Source: Thermoplasmata archaeon (GTDB taxonomy: Archaea; Thermoplasmatota; E2; DHVEG-1). Taken from it: a stretch of 59,425 nt of DNA. The position numbers and the translations under genes were made by a program. Below, piece by piece: positions 8,466-18,400 of this stretch. How positions within the stretch are numbered: the first letter of the stretch is position 1; every line of letters starts with the position of its first letter. The stretch is taken from positions 88,950 through 148,374 of the forward strand of contig DQIQ01000001.1 of the NCBI GenBank assembly GCA_003942085.1. Reading direction: 5' to 3'. The notes beneath the pieces are model-generated. The model saw only the letters and a list, made by a program, of their open reading frames with translations, did not search any database and had not been told where the DNA came from.

Positions 8466-8747
8466 TTATTCACCTTCTATTTCAAATTTTTTTGACCGGA
8501 TACTTGGTGGCTGATGCATTTTTTTACATACGGTACACGTGAATCGAGTCGCGACCCGCCTGCTGGTTTTTTCCCGTCCTTCAGGTTTTGGTCGTGGGAA
8601 CCCTCCATATCCACTGGTAGCCCGTCTAAACCGTCGTTGCCCTCGTTTCAGCTCACTTGCTTTTCGTTTTTTCATCTTGTCGACTTCATGGAGCGTGTGT
8701 TTTTTGCAGAACGGACAGTATCGTTTGATTTTCCGGGGAATCTTCAT
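8466..8747 (-). CDS. Ribosomal protein eL44 (L44e)
   Basis: A 93-residue large-subunit protein with paired CxxC zinc sites (YCPFCKKHTLHEV; FTCTVCKKMH) and the basic GYGGFPRPKPEG stretch typical of eL42/L44e. The start at 8747 gives the canonical MKIPRKIKRYCPFC; a second in-frame start 3 codons earlier is possible. A TATA-like TTTTTATATA on the minus strand near 8785-8795 is a good candidate for a promoter of this five-gene unit. Confidence 0.94.
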   Translation of the reverse strand: MKIPRKIKRYCPFCKKHTLHEVDKMKKRKASELKRGQRRFRRATSGYGGFPRPKPEGREKTSRRVATRFTCTVCKKMHQPPSIRSKKFEIEGE

Positions 8748-8806
8748 AGATATCACAGTTCGATTGTAACCGTAAGTAAGAAAGGTATATAAAAATGTAG
8801 GGTGCC

Positions 8807-9400
8807 CTATTTTACCTGTCTGACCATCCCATTTTTCAGGAGTGTTTCAGTCATTTCGCTGGGGAGCGAAAGCACATCTTCTTTGCGCAACGAATAGGTT
8901 TTTTCATCAGTACCGATAAATTCAGGGGTATCTACCAACACACGGACGATCGGATTTGTATTCGGGTTGTTCTTCAGCGGCTCGACACTTGGCTGGGTTG
9001 ATTGTTTTGTTGGATGGCGATCTGTTGGTTCTTCGAAGATTTCTTTACGAGATAGGACGATTTGTTCGACGAGAGCAGTATAGAGTTTTTTTTCGATATC
9101 GAGAAGGTTCTTCAAATCAGGGGTGGCGCCACGTGCGGTCGCAAGTGCTGCTTGTACAATTTTTTTCTCCCGAAGTTCATAGATGCTGTTGGTGATCTTC
9201 TTTGTATTTTGAGCCTCATCAGAAAACAATTTTAATTTTTGTGGATTTTTTTCATTTTCAATGCTTCGTTCAAGGGTTTTTATATAAGCGGAGAGATCCT
9301 GATAGAAATTCACATTGATTTTTGTAAGAGCAGCAGAGGTCTGTTCCGCCTGTTGGAGCCTTCGCAGGGTTTTATAGCTGATTTCTTCATGTTCATCCAT
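8807..9400 (-). CDS. DNA replication GINS subunit, Gins51 (Gins15/Sld5-Psf1 type)
   Basis: The 197-residue protein has an N-terminal helical A domain (SYKTLRRLQQAEQTSAALTKI, helices to residue ~120), a Pro/Thr-rich linker and a small C-terminal beta domain (IVRVLVDTPEFIGTDEKTYSLRKEDVLSLP) ending LLKNGMVRQV. This A-then-B order is that of archaeal Gins51. GINS links MCM helicase to GAN/RecJ and primase at the fork. It lies between RadB and eL44 in a replication/translation block. Confidence 0.85.
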   Translation of the reverse strand: MDEHEEISYKTLRRLQQAEQTSAALTKINVNFYQDLSAYIKTLERSIENEKNPQKLKLFSDEAQNTKKITNSIYELREKKIVQAALATARGATPDLKNLLDIEKKLYTALVEQIVLSRKEIFEEPTDRHPTKQSTQPSVEPLKNNPNTNPIVRVLVDTPEFIGTDEKTYSLRKEDVLSLPSEMTETLLKNGMVRQVK

Positions 9401-9486
9401 ACTTGTTCATCACATCCTCATTGGTGTTAAATAGTTTTAGTCCTCCCTTTAAGCTATTGAATCAATGCACTGGTTATTTTTTCTTT

Positions 9487-10140
9487 TTATTCTAACCCAA
9501 CCGCACTGATCCGAAAACATGCTTTTTTTCCTTCTGGTTGTGACCGGTGTTTGATGATCGTTGCTTCTCGTTGCCCGATCCCTTTCCGATCAAACCGAAG
9601 AATGGTTTTGGTCATATGCTCAGCATCCCGGTTCGTAAACGGCTTGACTTCACCAGCTTTATCAGTATAGACCTGCTCGGTGATAATCACCAACAAATCC
9701 TTTCCCCGTGCCGCAACCTGAAGGTTCGTCACCTGTCTGGTGAACGAACGAATCCCTCCTTCCCGGTCATTTTCGAGGTTCAACCGATAAAACATCGTAA
9801 TGGTATCAACAACAATGAGACCTATCCCTTTCGTCGCAATCGCATCACCAATCATCTGCTCTTGTGATTCGAACGACGACGGGCTAAAAAACAGGATATC
9901 ATGAAGGATTTTCTTAAAATCGTAGTCCAAGCATATCTGCCGGAGCCGTTCGACAGATACACCCTCGGTGTCGATATAGGCGACCTTTTTACCGGAACGA
10001 ACACATTCCCGAGCCGCCTGAAGACAGAAATTGGTTTTTCCTGACCCAGCTTCACCATACACCCGGGTGATGATTCCGCTTTCAAGGCCGCCTCCCAGCA
10101 AAGCATCAAGCGGCTGACATCCTAAAGACAGTAGAGTCAT
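9487..10140 (-). CDS. radB: RadB, RecA-family recombination/repair protein
   Basis: A 217-residue RecA-core ATPase without the N-terminal HhH domain of RadA, which defines RadB. Walker A is GEAGSGKTN (about residues 26-34), the Walker B strand is GIGLIVVDTITM, and L2-like and C-terminal strands follow (HMTKTILRFDR). RadB is a RadA paralogue or mediator in euryarchaea. An ATG 4 codons upstream is possible, but GGTGAATATC directly before the ATG at 10140 favours this one. Confidence 0.92.
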   Translation of the reverse strand: MTLLSLGCQPLDALLGGGLESGIITRVYGEAGSGKTNFCLQAARECVRSGKKVAYIDTEGVSVERLRQICLDYDFKKILHDILFFSPSSFESQEQMIGDAIATKGIGLIVVDTITMFYRLNLENDREGGIRSFTRQVTNLQVAARGKDLLVIITEQVYTDKAGEVKPFTNRDAEHMTKTILRFDRKGIGQREATIIKHRSQPEGKKACFRISAVGLE

Positions 10141-10185
10141 GATATTCACCATGAGGAAACAGGATCATTAAAAATCTTTGTAAAA

Positions 10186-11202
10186 TTAGGCCAGTATTTC
10201 ATCAAAAACATAGGTCTCCCATTCGCGTCTCCCCAGAACAATCTCTAGCTCCACAGGAGTAATAATCGGTTTTTTATACTGCAAATAGTCATCGATTGCT
10301 ATCCGTGGGCATGCGGTCGACACATAACAATCGACATCAAATCCTTGTAGGGACATCGGGGAGAACTCATCAAGTGTAATCAATAACGATAGCTTCCCTG
10401 CAGAATCAAGCATCTTTTGCAGCTCATGTGCAAGTTTAATTCGCTGCTGACCACGCTTCACTCCAATGAGAATTCCGTAGCGTCGTGAGCTCCGACATGC
10501 AATGATTGCGCCATACCGCTGTCGTAACATGTTATTTTTCATATCCTCGATTTCTTGTTTTTTCACGGCATTGGTATAGGGGTCAGCGGCAATCACAGGT
10601 TTTTTTGTGCTCATTAACAGGCCGACCGGGTGAAACGTCCCACTCCCAATAAACAAAAAACAATCAACAGTCTCAGAGATTTTTCCTCCAACAGAAAAAT
10701 TACACCCCAGAATCTGACCCTTTGCGGTGACTCGTTCATCGCCCTCAGCGATGAATGGTTCAAGGCCATGTTTCTGTAAAATCCTCTCAACCACCTCAAG
10801 TGTATGGAGATGTTGCGCGGTGGTGACCAGCCCAATTTTTTTACCTTCAAGCGATGGAATCGCTTTTTCAACGACCTTGGAGACATCCATGGTCGATTGC
10901 GCATTCACAAACAGGGTTGGTATCCAAAAATTTTCTACATCAGATATCGCCGTATGACCGATATGAACAACACAATCCACATCCATGTTCTTTAGTTCAT
11001 AGTTCACAACATCGCAGGCGCCAAAACACGGGTCAGCAGACACAAGGACCGTGGCACCGGTTTGGTTCTTTAGAAAATCAACCAAAGGAAAAATGCTACG
11101 TTTCAGTCCTTCTGGAACCTGGATTGCTATGGTTGTGTATCCCTGCTGTTTAATGGTTATTGCGGCGTTTTCAATATCGATCAAATACCCTGATATCTCC
11201 AT
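10186..11202 (-). CDS. dph2: Diphthamide synthase Dph2 (radical-SAM-like, 3-amino-3-carboxypropyl transfer to EF2)
   Basis: The 338-residue protein matches archaeal Dph2, a [4Fe-4S] enzyme that makes an aminocarboxypropyl radical from SAM for the first step of diphthamide on aEF2 His. Cluster Cys candidates are C59 (SADPCFGACD), C in IIACRSSRRYG and C in STACPRIAIDD, one per repeated domain as expected. It starts inside the stop of the upstream kinase (TAATG) with GGTGA as ribosome binding site. Confidence 0.93.
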   Translation of the reverse strand: MEISGYLIDIENAAITIKQQGYTTIAIQVPEGLKRSIFPLVDFLKNQTGATVLVSADPCFGACDVVNYELKNMDVDCVVHIGHTAISDVENFWIPTLFVNAQSTMDVSKVVEKAIPSLEGKKIGLVTTAQHLHTLEVVERILQKHGLEPFIAEGDERVTAKGQILGCNFSVGGKISETVDCFLFIGSGTFHPVGLLMSTKKPVIAADPYTNAVKKQEIEDMKNNMLRQRYGAIIACRSSRRYGILIGVKRGQQRIKLAHELQKMLDSAGKLSLLITLDEFSPMSLQGFDVDCYVSTACPRIAIDDYLQYKKPIITPVELEIVLGRREWETYVFDEILA

Positions 11203-12794
11203 TATATCACCTGACTCATCTGCGAAAGAAGCAGCTGAAAAAACCCCATCCGATACGCGTATGACTCCTCAGAGGTATCCATCGTAATACAGCGTTCATC
11301 ATCGGTAAATGGTTCAAATGTTGTTTTCTGCGCCAGATAAATCTCCCAACGACCATCGGAAACAGATTTTTTCCTCAGTCGATCGTCCAACCGTTTCTTA
11401 ACCACCGCATCAGGGCACACACATTGAACCGTGATCAGTGTCGCATGATGCTTTAACGCGATATGACGCGCAATCTCTCGGTATTTTTTCTTCTGGAACG
11501 TCGCATCAAGCACAACGTTTTCTCCTTTTTTTAAAGACATCGATGCACGCTCCATCATCTGTTCGTAGGTATCATCTATTTTTTTAGGGTCATATAGGCC
11601 GGTGTTGAATTGATCGTGATGTTGCTCATAGTGGTCAATACCGGCGACCTCCTTGCGCACAACGTCGGAGTTAATCTGGACCCCATGATAATCAACTGCT
11701 ACTTTGCGTGCAATGGTCGATTTACCAGTACCTGATAGCCCCATAATAATGAATAGCAATGGTTTATGCTTCTTTAGATCAAATGAAAACAACTGTGCAT
11801 AGTACTGCGACAAATCAAAATATTTTTTTGCGACTTCGACAAGACTTTTCTTTTTTGCTGGATCGATATGAGGATCATTGAGCTGGAAGCCATACACTTT
11901 CCCACGGACAAACGCTCGATACGATTTGTAGAAATTTAACACCGAATATATGTTAATGTCATGACTTTTTTCTACGTACTGCTGAATGAGGTAGCTTGAC
12001 AAGTAGGGGTAATTTTGGTAATCGAGATCCATTGCAAGAAACCCAATATCAGATGCGACATCACAGAAGCGGAATCGTTCGTTAAACTCAATGCAATCAA
12101 AAATATAGACATCATCATCAGTCACGACAATATTTCCTGAGTGTAAATCCCCGTGGCAATCAAAGATTCTCCCTTCTTTCATCCGGTGTCCGAACACCTC
12201 TTTTTTAAGTTCGAAAAACTTGGTTGCTGCATCCTTAATAAACCAAAAGGTTTCCTTAGGGATCGTGATGTCGATCATTGGCCGGGTTTGATCGAAATTC
12301 TCATCAACATTTTGTTTGACCGACAGCAATTCACCGTATTTTCTAATTTCTTCAGAAGGTTCCTGACGCCTATAAAAGTCAACCAACGTCGTACACAGAC
12401 GCTCAATGGTTTCTTCAGAAATTTTCCCTTGCAAAAGCATGTTTGTCATGATATGTTCCTGAGGGAACTCTTTCATTTTTAAGACATACTCAACGATTTC
12501 TCCATCCCCATCGAGTTCAAGGGCATGATCTTTCTTGGTGATCGGCAGTACATCTAGGTACGTTTCAGGGCAGAGTCTTTTATTCAACCGTAATTCTTCT
12601 TCACAGAAATATTTGCGTTTGTCCAATGTCGAAAAATCAAGAAAACCAAAATTCACTGGTTTTTTCACCTTGTACGCATAGGTTCCGGTGAGCGCCACAT
12701 AGGAGATATGGGTTTGAAGCAGTTGAACCGAGGACACCTGAGGACCATAGAACTTTGGATTCTTCAGATGATCAAAAAGCATACCCTGATTCAT
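11202..12794 (-). CDS. Fusion of APH-like phosphotransferase domain and P-loop (AAA_33) kinase
   Basis: The 530-residue protein has an N-terminal aminoglycoside-phosphotransferase-like kinase domain (Brenner motif HGDLHSGNIVV near residue 220; DCIEFNERFRFCDVASDIGF as metal/substrate segment) and a C-terminal P-loop kinase domain (Walker A GLSGTGKST near residue 355). This fusion is widespread in bacteria and archaea and of unknown substrate; despite the name it need not act on antibiotics. The minus-strand TATA-like CTTTTAAG lies 27 bp before the ATG at 12794, indicating a leaderless mRNA that continues into dph2. Confidence 0.85.
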   Translation of the reverse strand: MNQGMLFDHLKNPKFYGPQVSSVQLLQTHISYVALTGTYAYKVKKPVNFGFLDFSTLDKRKYFCEEELRLNKRLCPETYLDVLPITKKDHALELDGDGEIVEYVLKMKEFPQEHIMTNMLLQGKISEETIERLCTTLVDFYRRQEPSEEIRKYGELLSVKQNVDENFDQTRPMIDITIPKETFWFIKDAATKFFELKKEVFGHRMKEGRIFDCHGDLHSGNIVVTDDDVYIFDCIEFNERFRFCDVASDIGFLAMDLDYQNYPYLSSYLIQQYVEKSHDINIYSVLNFYKSYRAFVRGKVYGFQLNDPHIDPAKKKSLVEVAKKYFDLSQYYAQLFSFDLKKHKPLLFIIMGLSGTGKSTIARKVAVDYHGVQINSDVVRKEVAGIDHYEQHHDQFNTGLYDPKKIDDTYEQMMERASMSLKKGENVVLDATFQKKKYREIARHIALKHHATLITVQCVCPDAVVKKRLDDRLRKKSVSDGRWEIYLAQKTTFEPFTDDERCITMDTSEESYAYRMGFFQLLLSQMSQVI

Positions 12795-12925
12795 ACACAC
12801 GTAGTAAAACAGTGCATCTTAAAAGGTTTGTCTTTAACCTGACCAAACACCACATATCGCGTAACCTTTTTCACTCATTAAACCTTGTATTAACCCTGAT
12901 GATTAGACGTGCATGAAATATTTCT

Positions 12926-14191
12926 CTACAAACGGAACACCAGAAGCACAAAAACGATCTGAACAAAGAGCGTGGCAAGAACTGCTGGGATGAAGAACTT
13001 ATACATCCTGGTCGTATCAGTCTTTAGATAGTCACTGCTTAGAACGTTACAGAGATGAATCGGGGAGATCAAATAACCAAGAAATGAACTGATAAAGATT
13101 AGGCTGGTCAAACCAAGAAGACTTACGCCGGTAAAAGAAAAAAACGGTGCGACAAGCGAAAAGGAGAGTGGTGCTAATGCTCCAAAATCACTTCCCGTGA
13201 GCGCCCCGAGAAGAAAAGGAATGAAAATGATGATGACAAGGGCAGGAAACGCAACACTGCTCATCATTTCTTGTATAAGGATGTGGACTTGAGATGCCTT
13301 AAACATCTCTTGAAAAATAATGATGCCAAAGACAGCAAAGGCAAGCTTTGCGGACAGTGATTTTTTCACGATGCGGCCATATGATTTCCAATCGCCCTTT
13401 GTCAAAACATATAAAAGAAAAATACTCACCAAGATACCCAGTAAAAAACATCTTGTTTCAGTGAGACCGACATATTTCAAAGGGTAAAACAGGAGAGGGA
13501 CTATCGGGGGAAGCAGGTAAACAAGTCCCTGAAAAATTCTCGGTTCTTTAACCTTTGTCTTTGGACGAGGACCAATGAACCGTCGTAGGAAGAAAAAACC
13601 AATGACGACAAATGCAATAAACCCAATGAAGTTCGCAAGGATCAAGGTCCCCATCGGGATATTTGAGAAATTGATACTACAGATGATGATCATCGCTTGA
13701 GAAATAGGATAAATCGGAAACCAGATGTGACGGAACCAGACATTTAAGAAATTTTTTTGGTCTTTATCCAAAGTATATTTCGTTCCTTCGGTATCAACCA
13801 ATGGCGCAGAAAACAACGAACCACCAGGGTTCGGCATCAGTCCATACACTGCTGGGATGACACCAAGGGTTCCGCCCCTGGAAAAAAAAGATCGTAAGCT
13901 GCGAATGAGCGAATCAATAGCTCCTGTTTCTTGCATGCATTTCGCAAGAACGAAGATTAAAGTCATCAGCAGGGCGAGCTCCGTAGTACTCGTAACAATC
14001 TGATGTGTATCAAACGAATAGAAACTCGCTTCGATCATTGCCTTTGGGATATCGATCGGAGAGATAACCTCAAGAGAAAAAACACCTATAATAAGCGATC
14101 CGAGCAGCAAGGTCAATCCAAAACTAATCTTTTTTCGAATTAAAACAAGAATAACGATAAAGGCGATGATAACCCCGATGAGATTTAGCAT
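12926..14191 (-). CDS. DUF401-family multi-pass membrane protein (putative transporter)
   Basis: The 421-residue protein has roughly a dozen hydrophobic segments. The stretch GLMPNPGGSLFSAPLVD (about residues 115-131) and FRHIWFPIYPISQA match DUF401 proteins of the ion-transporter superfamily, which also contains gluconate and citrate carriers. A second repeat half holds LLGALTGSDFGALAPLSFSL, a re-entrant-loop-like segment. The substrate is unknown. It follows the deaminase-type amidohydrolase by 26 nt on the same strand, so uptake or export of a nucleoside-related metabolite is conceivable; that link is inference. Confidence 0.8.
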   Translation of the reverse strand: MLNLIGVIIAFIVILVLIRKKISFGLTLLLGSLIIGVFSLEVISPIDIPKAMIEASFYSFDTHQIVTSTTELALLMTLIFVLAKCMQETGAIDSLIRSLRSFFSRGGTLGVIPAVYGLMPNPGGSLFSAPLVDTEGTKYTLDKDQKNFLNVWFRHIWFPIYPISQAMIIICSINFSNIPMGTLILANFIGFIAFVVIGFFFLRRFIGPRPKTKVKEPRIFQGLVYLLPPIVPLLFYPLKYVGLTETRCFLLGILVSIFLLYVLTKGDWKSYGRIVKKSLSAKLAFAVFGIIIFQEMFKASQVHILIQEMMSSVAFPALVIIIFIPFLLGALTGSDFGALAPLSFSLVAPFFSFTGVSLLGLTSLIFISSFLGYLISPIHLCNVLSSDYLKTDTTRMYKFFIPAVLATLFVQIVFVLLVFRL

Positions 14192-14217
14192 GTTGGGCTC
14201 GGAAAAGGAAAAATGAT

Positions 14218-15507
14218 TTAACTAATTAACTCTTGTGCGCATTTCGAAGCCTGTTGAAGGGTTTTTTCGTAGTCAATGGTGAGGAACTCACAGTCGAGCA
14301 TCAGCGGCTTGCCATCGACGATAGTCGTACATATATCTGTCCCTCTCACCGCGTACGCTAAATGAGACACGGGGTCATGCAGCGGGGTCAGATGCGGTTT
14401 TTTCATATCAATCATGATGAGATCAGCGGTCTTTCCTTCCTCAAGTGAACCTAGTGTATGATGGACACCAAGACAAGTAGCACCACCAATGGTTGCAAGA
14501 TCGACAACTGTTTGTGCAGGGAGGACTGTTGGGTCCCAGCGGTGGTTCTTATGAACGAGGGCGCAGAACTTCATCGTCTCAATCATGTCAAGGGTGTTGT
14601 TACTTGCCGCACCATCGGTCCCTAAACCGACAGGGATCTGAACTTCAAGCAATTCGGGGATTGGTGCGTATCCACCAGTCGCGATTTTCATGTTGCTCAC
14701 CGGACAATGGGACACGGCCACCTCCGCGTTTTTCATATCAACAATCTCGTTTTTCGTAATCCACCCACAATGCGCAAGGATGGTACCTCTTTGAAGTAAA
14801 CCAATTTTCTTTAACTGCTCAACCGGTCTTACTCCATATCTCTTTTCGACATCGTAAACCTCACCTCTGGTCTCAGAGCAATGGATATGGAGCGGGATAT
14901 GGTGTCTTGTTGCGACCTCAAGTGACTTCTGCAGGGTTTCCGGGTTACAGGAATACGTACTATGCGGAGCAATAACAGGAGAAATTAGCCGGTTTCCTTT
15001 CCAGTGTTTCACAAACTGTTCGCATTGTGAGAATAACTCTGATGCCTTATATTCCGGGGTATCAAAATCAATCACGGCAAAACCTAGGAACCCTCGCATC
15101 CCAACCTTTTCAGTGACCTTGGCGATCGTCTCTTCAAAGAAATACATATCAAGATACGATGTCGTACCGGATGCAATCATTTCTAAAAGTCCAAGCTCTG
15201 TGCCATTCTCGATGGATTTTTTATCAAGTTTTGCTTCGACCGGCCAGATCCGCCTCTCGAGCCAGTCCTTCAGCAGCATGTCGTCGCCATATCCGCGAAA
15301 CAACGTCATGGGAATATGCGTGTGGGTATTGATCAAACCAGGTAACACAAGTTTATCGGTTCCATCAATTTTATAATCAGCCTCGATAGAAAGCGGTTTT
15401 TTTGAAATCTCCACGATCACATGGTCATCGATATAGAGATCTCCCTGAAATTGCTGCCGAGAATCATTCTGTGTGAGAATCGTGGAATTTTTAATGAGAA
15501 TGCTCAT
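14218..15507 (-). CDS. Amidohydrolase, 5'-methylthioadenosine/S-adenosylhomocysteine deaminase type
   Basis: The 429-residue TIM-barrel amidohydrolase has the metal motif INTHTHIPMTLFRG (residues ~65-78), HIHCSETRGEV, ILAHCGW and the late GLGTDGAASNNTLDM, all typical of MTA/SAH deaminases (MtaD/DadD branch of the ATZ/TRZ family). These enzymes deaminate MTA, SAH and 5'-deoxyadenosine, products of SAM chemistry. GGAGAT lies 7 nt before the ATG at 15507 and decides the start over an upstream GTG at 15522. Exact substrate preference is not deducible. Confidence 0.88.
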   Translation of the reverse strand: MSILIKNSTILTQNDSRQQFQGDLYIDDHVIVEISKKPLSIEADYKIDGTDKLVLPGLINTHTHIPMTLFRGYGDDMLLKDWLERRIWPVEAKLDKKSIENGTELGLLEMIASGTTSYLDMYFFEETIAKVTEKVGMRGFLGFAVIDFDTPEYKASELFSQCEQFVKHWKGNRLISPVIAPHSTYSCNPETLQKSLEVATRHHIPLHIHCSETRGEVYDVEKRYGVRPVEQLKKIGLLQRGTILAHCGWITKNEIVDMKNAEVAVSHCPVSNMKIATGGYAPIPELLEVQIPVGLGTDGAASNNTLDMIETMKFCALVHKNHRWDPTVLPAQTVVDLATIGGATCLGVHHTLGSLEEGKTADLIMIDMKKPHLTPLHDPVSHLAYAVRGTDICTTIVDGKPLMLDCEFLTIDYEKTLQQASKCAQELIS

Positions 15508-15792
15508 TGTTCGTATCTCCACTTAAAGATAATAATGATATGATAGTTTATGGTGATTTAAATTTTGAATGGCTTTTTGCTGTGTTTGTTGCTGTGTAAA
15601 TGATTTGTGTGTTTTTGAATGTTCTTATTCTGAGTGATCATGATTAGGAAGGTTTAGTATAACGGGCAAATGTGTCCTCTTATCATCTTGGTTGTCAGAA
15701 ACGACCTGATTTATAGCCTTGTCTTTTTTTAAAAAAAAAAGGAATGACTCCAACCGCCAAACATTTCCTTCTCATCTCTTTTCCTTATTGTT

Positions 15793-16782
15793 TTATCTAA
15801 TTCCAACTACAAGGGGACCAATCAAGAATGCGGTCTTTTCCACTGTTATTTCAAGAGCATTTTCTGCCCTTGCAGTGATAACGATGCTGATTTTACCAAA
15901 TCCAATAAATGCTTTAAGATGAATCGGGGTGGACGTTGCAGGGGTAAGTGTCGCTACTGTTCCCATAGCCGATGCGTTTACCCGCTTCAACATACCGCCA
16001 GTAACTGTGATTGACCATTGGACATTGTTTGCCACGTCTCCCCCAACGTTTGATACATTAGCTTTTATTCCGATTGGTCCTTTTATGTTACCAATGGCTA
16101 ATTGTGCCATGCCTGCGCCTTCGATAATCGCACCGATACCCCAGTTGCCATCGTAGTCAGCACCACCGGTTTGGATTTCGCCCCAAGCGTTGTTTAAGTA
16201 ATACCAGTCACCTTTTCCGTCAACAGCACCACCAGCAGTAAGAGTGTCTAACCAGGCGTAGGGACCATATCCTATATCGTACCATTCCACTGCGACCCAG
16301 AGTTCTTCATGACCACTGAGATTCACTAGGGTTACCAGAGGTATGGTTGTAACACCAGTGACATCAAGGGTATAAGTTGTATCATTTACGATTAATGGTC
16401 CTGCATGGGTCTGATTTCCTTTATCAAAGATATATATTCTGATATCAATCCAAGGACATCCATGATCTGCCATAAACGCGACATTGACTTTTGTCATGGT
16501 CCAATCAGAATAGGCTGCTATCTCATCCTGGGTGAGTCGAATAGCGGATTTCCAAACAGACGGACCACATACGTCCAGCCCCGTATCAAGATTTTCTTCT
16601 ATATAATATTTCAATTCCGTCTCATCCTTAGAAGAACCGGAAATAGGAACCATCGTCTTTGTCATCGATGAAAACGGTGTTCTTGACGGAAGAGATGCTA
16701 TCACCGATGCTGAAGAAACAACGAAAATAGTAACGATGAAGAAAACCCCTACCTGAATTAATTTATTCAATCGATTATTCAT
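15793..16782 (-). CDS. Secreted protein of unknown function with C-terminal CARDB/Ig-like segment
   Basis: The 329-residue product has an N-terminal signal segment (LIQVGVFFIVTIFVVSSASV), then a beta-rich, Asp/Trp/Gly-rich region with N-x-S/T sequons and a C-terminal part (IGIKANVSNVGGDVANNVQW) that resembles CARDB-type Ig-like domains, where the N-V-G-x-x-x-A-x-x-V pattern is common. It ends in a hydrophobic stretch FLIGPLVVGIR. No catalytic motif is seen. The gene stands alone, with a 285-bp gap to the amidohydrolase that holds only an A/T homopolymer run near 15723-15742 and no gene. Confidence 0.65.
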   Translation of the reverse strand: MNNRLNKLIQVGVFFIVTIFVVSSASVIASLPSRTPFSSMTKTMVPISGSSKDETELKYYIEENLDTGLDVCGPSVWKSAIRLTQDEIAAYSDWTMTKVNVAFMADHGCPWIDIRIYIFDKGNQTHAGPLIVNDTTYTLDVTGVTTIPLVTLVNLSGHEELWVAVEWYDIGYGPYAWLDTLTAGGAVDGKGDWYYLNNAWGEIQTGGADYDGNWGIGAIIEGAGMAQLAIGNIKGPIGIKANVSNVGGDVANNVQWSITVTGGMLKRVNASAMGTVATLTPATSTPIHLKAFIGFGKISIVITARAENALEITVEKTAFLIGPLVVGIR

Positions 16783-16887
16783 TTGCTTTCCCCCGTCTAT
16801 ATATTTTATAACAATGATATGCTATTAAAATATTACGGATTTGACATTTCTGTAGAGTTTTCAATAATTTTGAGACAAGGACTCAAT

Positions 16888-17343
16888 CTATCGTCGAGAC
16901 TGCTCATTGTTCTGCTCGTCATCTATCAGAGGTGTTGCTTTCTCCCAACTATCATTAAAATATTTGTTGAGTTTTTCAAGCATATCCTTTTCAACAGTCC
17001 AAATCCCAAGTTCATCCTGTTTGATAGGACCAGAAAGAATCAACGCCCGATCATCACCGAGAATGAAGTTCCCTCTAATGCCAGAATGCTGTTTGACTTC
17101 GATTCCTTTTAACGCCATCCCATTTTGATATTCATTGACCACTATCTTTGCGTTCTTGGGCAGTTCGATCGCACCCATGTTCTCAGCGATAATTCGAGGG
17201 TTTGTTATCTCAGCGATACTCCATTTGTGGGTCGGCCTGGTTGCTGGTTGGGCTTTATTGACTCGCCTCATCCCTAGTTCAATGGCAAGTCCTACGGTTA
17301 TGACACCGATAAGTAAACCAATGATAAATGCTACAACATCCAT
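16888..17343 (-). CDS. Single-pass membrane protein, unknown
   Basis: The 151-residue protein begins with one membrane helix (VVAFIIGLLIGVITVGLAIEL) followed by a soluble, presumably cytosolic or outer domain containing IELPKNAKIVVNEYQ and DDRALILSGPIKQDELGIWTV, which look like strands of a small beta sandwich. No family is recognised. It is divergent from nadA with a 136-bp shared promoter region. Confidence 0.65.
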   Translation of the reverse strand: MDVVAFIIGLLIGVITVGLAIELGMRRVNKAQPATRPTHKWSIAEITNPRIIAENMGAIELPKNAKIVVNEYQNGMALKGIEVKQHSGIRGNFILGDDRALILSGPIKQDELGIWTVEKDMLEKLNKYFNDSWEKATPLIDDEQNNEQSRR

Positions 17344-17479
17344 CTGCTATCCATCTCCTACAACAAGTAAATCAACATCGAGGATAAATAGATTTTCCTT
17401 GCCTGAATAAAAATACCAGCCAGGATAACCTTTATGTCCCGAAGCAGCATTCAGGACAAAAATCGCAAGAGATATCACT

Positions 17480-18400
17480 ATGGAAAAATCACTACCACAA
17501 CAGATACTGGAATTGAAAAAGAAACACCATGCGGTCATCCTTGCTCATAACTATCAAAGTCCACAAATCCAAGATATCGCTGATTTTGTTGGCGACTCCC
17601 TTGACTTATCCTTAAAAGCGATGAAAACCGATGCAGAAATAATCGTATTCTGCGGGGTAGACTTCATGGCCGAGTCAGCCAAGATATTAAATCCTGAAAA
17701 AACCGTGATTCTCCCAGATAAAACTGCAAACTGCCCGATGGCAGAAATGGTTGATGCTGAAAGTCTCGGGTGGCTTAAGAAAGAACACCCTGGCGCAGAA
17801 GTGGTCGCCTACATCAACACAACCGCTGACGTCAAAGCACTGGCAGATATCTGCTGCACCTCGGCAAACGGGGTGAAAATCGTAAAAAGCAGGAAAGCAA
17901 AAAAAATCATTTTCGTCCCTGACCGCAACCTTGGATTATTTATCCAAAAACAGGCTCCAGAAAAAGAAATGATCCTCTGGCCAGGCATCTGCCGTACTCA
18001 TCATGACATTAAAAAAGAAGACATTATATTATTAAAGAAGAAACATCCTCATGCTGAAGTTCTTGTTCATCCTGAATGCCAACCAGAAATCATCGAGCTT
18101 GCGGATTTTGCGTTTTCAACCAATGGCATGGTTACCCATGCAAAGACATCACCAGTAAAAGAATTCATCATTGGCACAGAAAAAGGGCTTTGTTACCGAC
18201 TGGAAAAAGAAAACCCAGATAAGAAATTCTACCCTGTTTCTTCGGCAGTGTGCCCTAACATGAAAAAGACCACCTTAGAAAAAGTATTAAAAAGTATGGA
18301 GACTTTAAAGCCCAAGATCAATCTATCGGATGATCTTATGCAAAAAGCACGCATTCCATTGCAACGTATGATAGATATGGAGCGAGGTGAGAAGAAATGA
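17480..18400 (+). CDS. nadA: Quinolinate synthase NadA
   Basis: The 306-residue enzyme condenses iminoaspartate with dihydroxyacetone phosphate to quinolinate in NAD synthesis. Seen are HNYQSPQIQDIADFVGDSL, FCGVDFMAE, the cluster Cys contexts DKTANCPMAEM, LVHPECQPEI and SAVCPNMKKT (three ligands of a [4Fe-4S] cluster), and the STNGM segment. It overlaps the following cysteine desulfurase by ATGA, which suggests that sulfur supply for its own cluster is co-produced. No nadB or nadC is in the window. Confidence 0.96.
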   Translation: MEKSLPQQILELKKKHHAVILAHNYQSPQIQDIADFVGDSLDLSLKAMKTDAEIIVFCGVDFMAESAKILNPEKTVILPDKTANCPMAEMVDAESLGWLKKEHPGAEVVAYINTTADVKALADICCTSANGVKIVKSRKAKKIIFVPDRNLGLFIQKQAPEKEMILWPGICRTHHDIKKEDIILLKKKHPHAEVLVHPECQPEIIELADFAFSTNGMVTHAKTSPVKEFIIGTEKGLCYRLEKENPDKKFYPVSSAVCPNMKKTTLEKVLKSMETLKPKINLSDDLMQKARIPLQRMIDMERGEKK

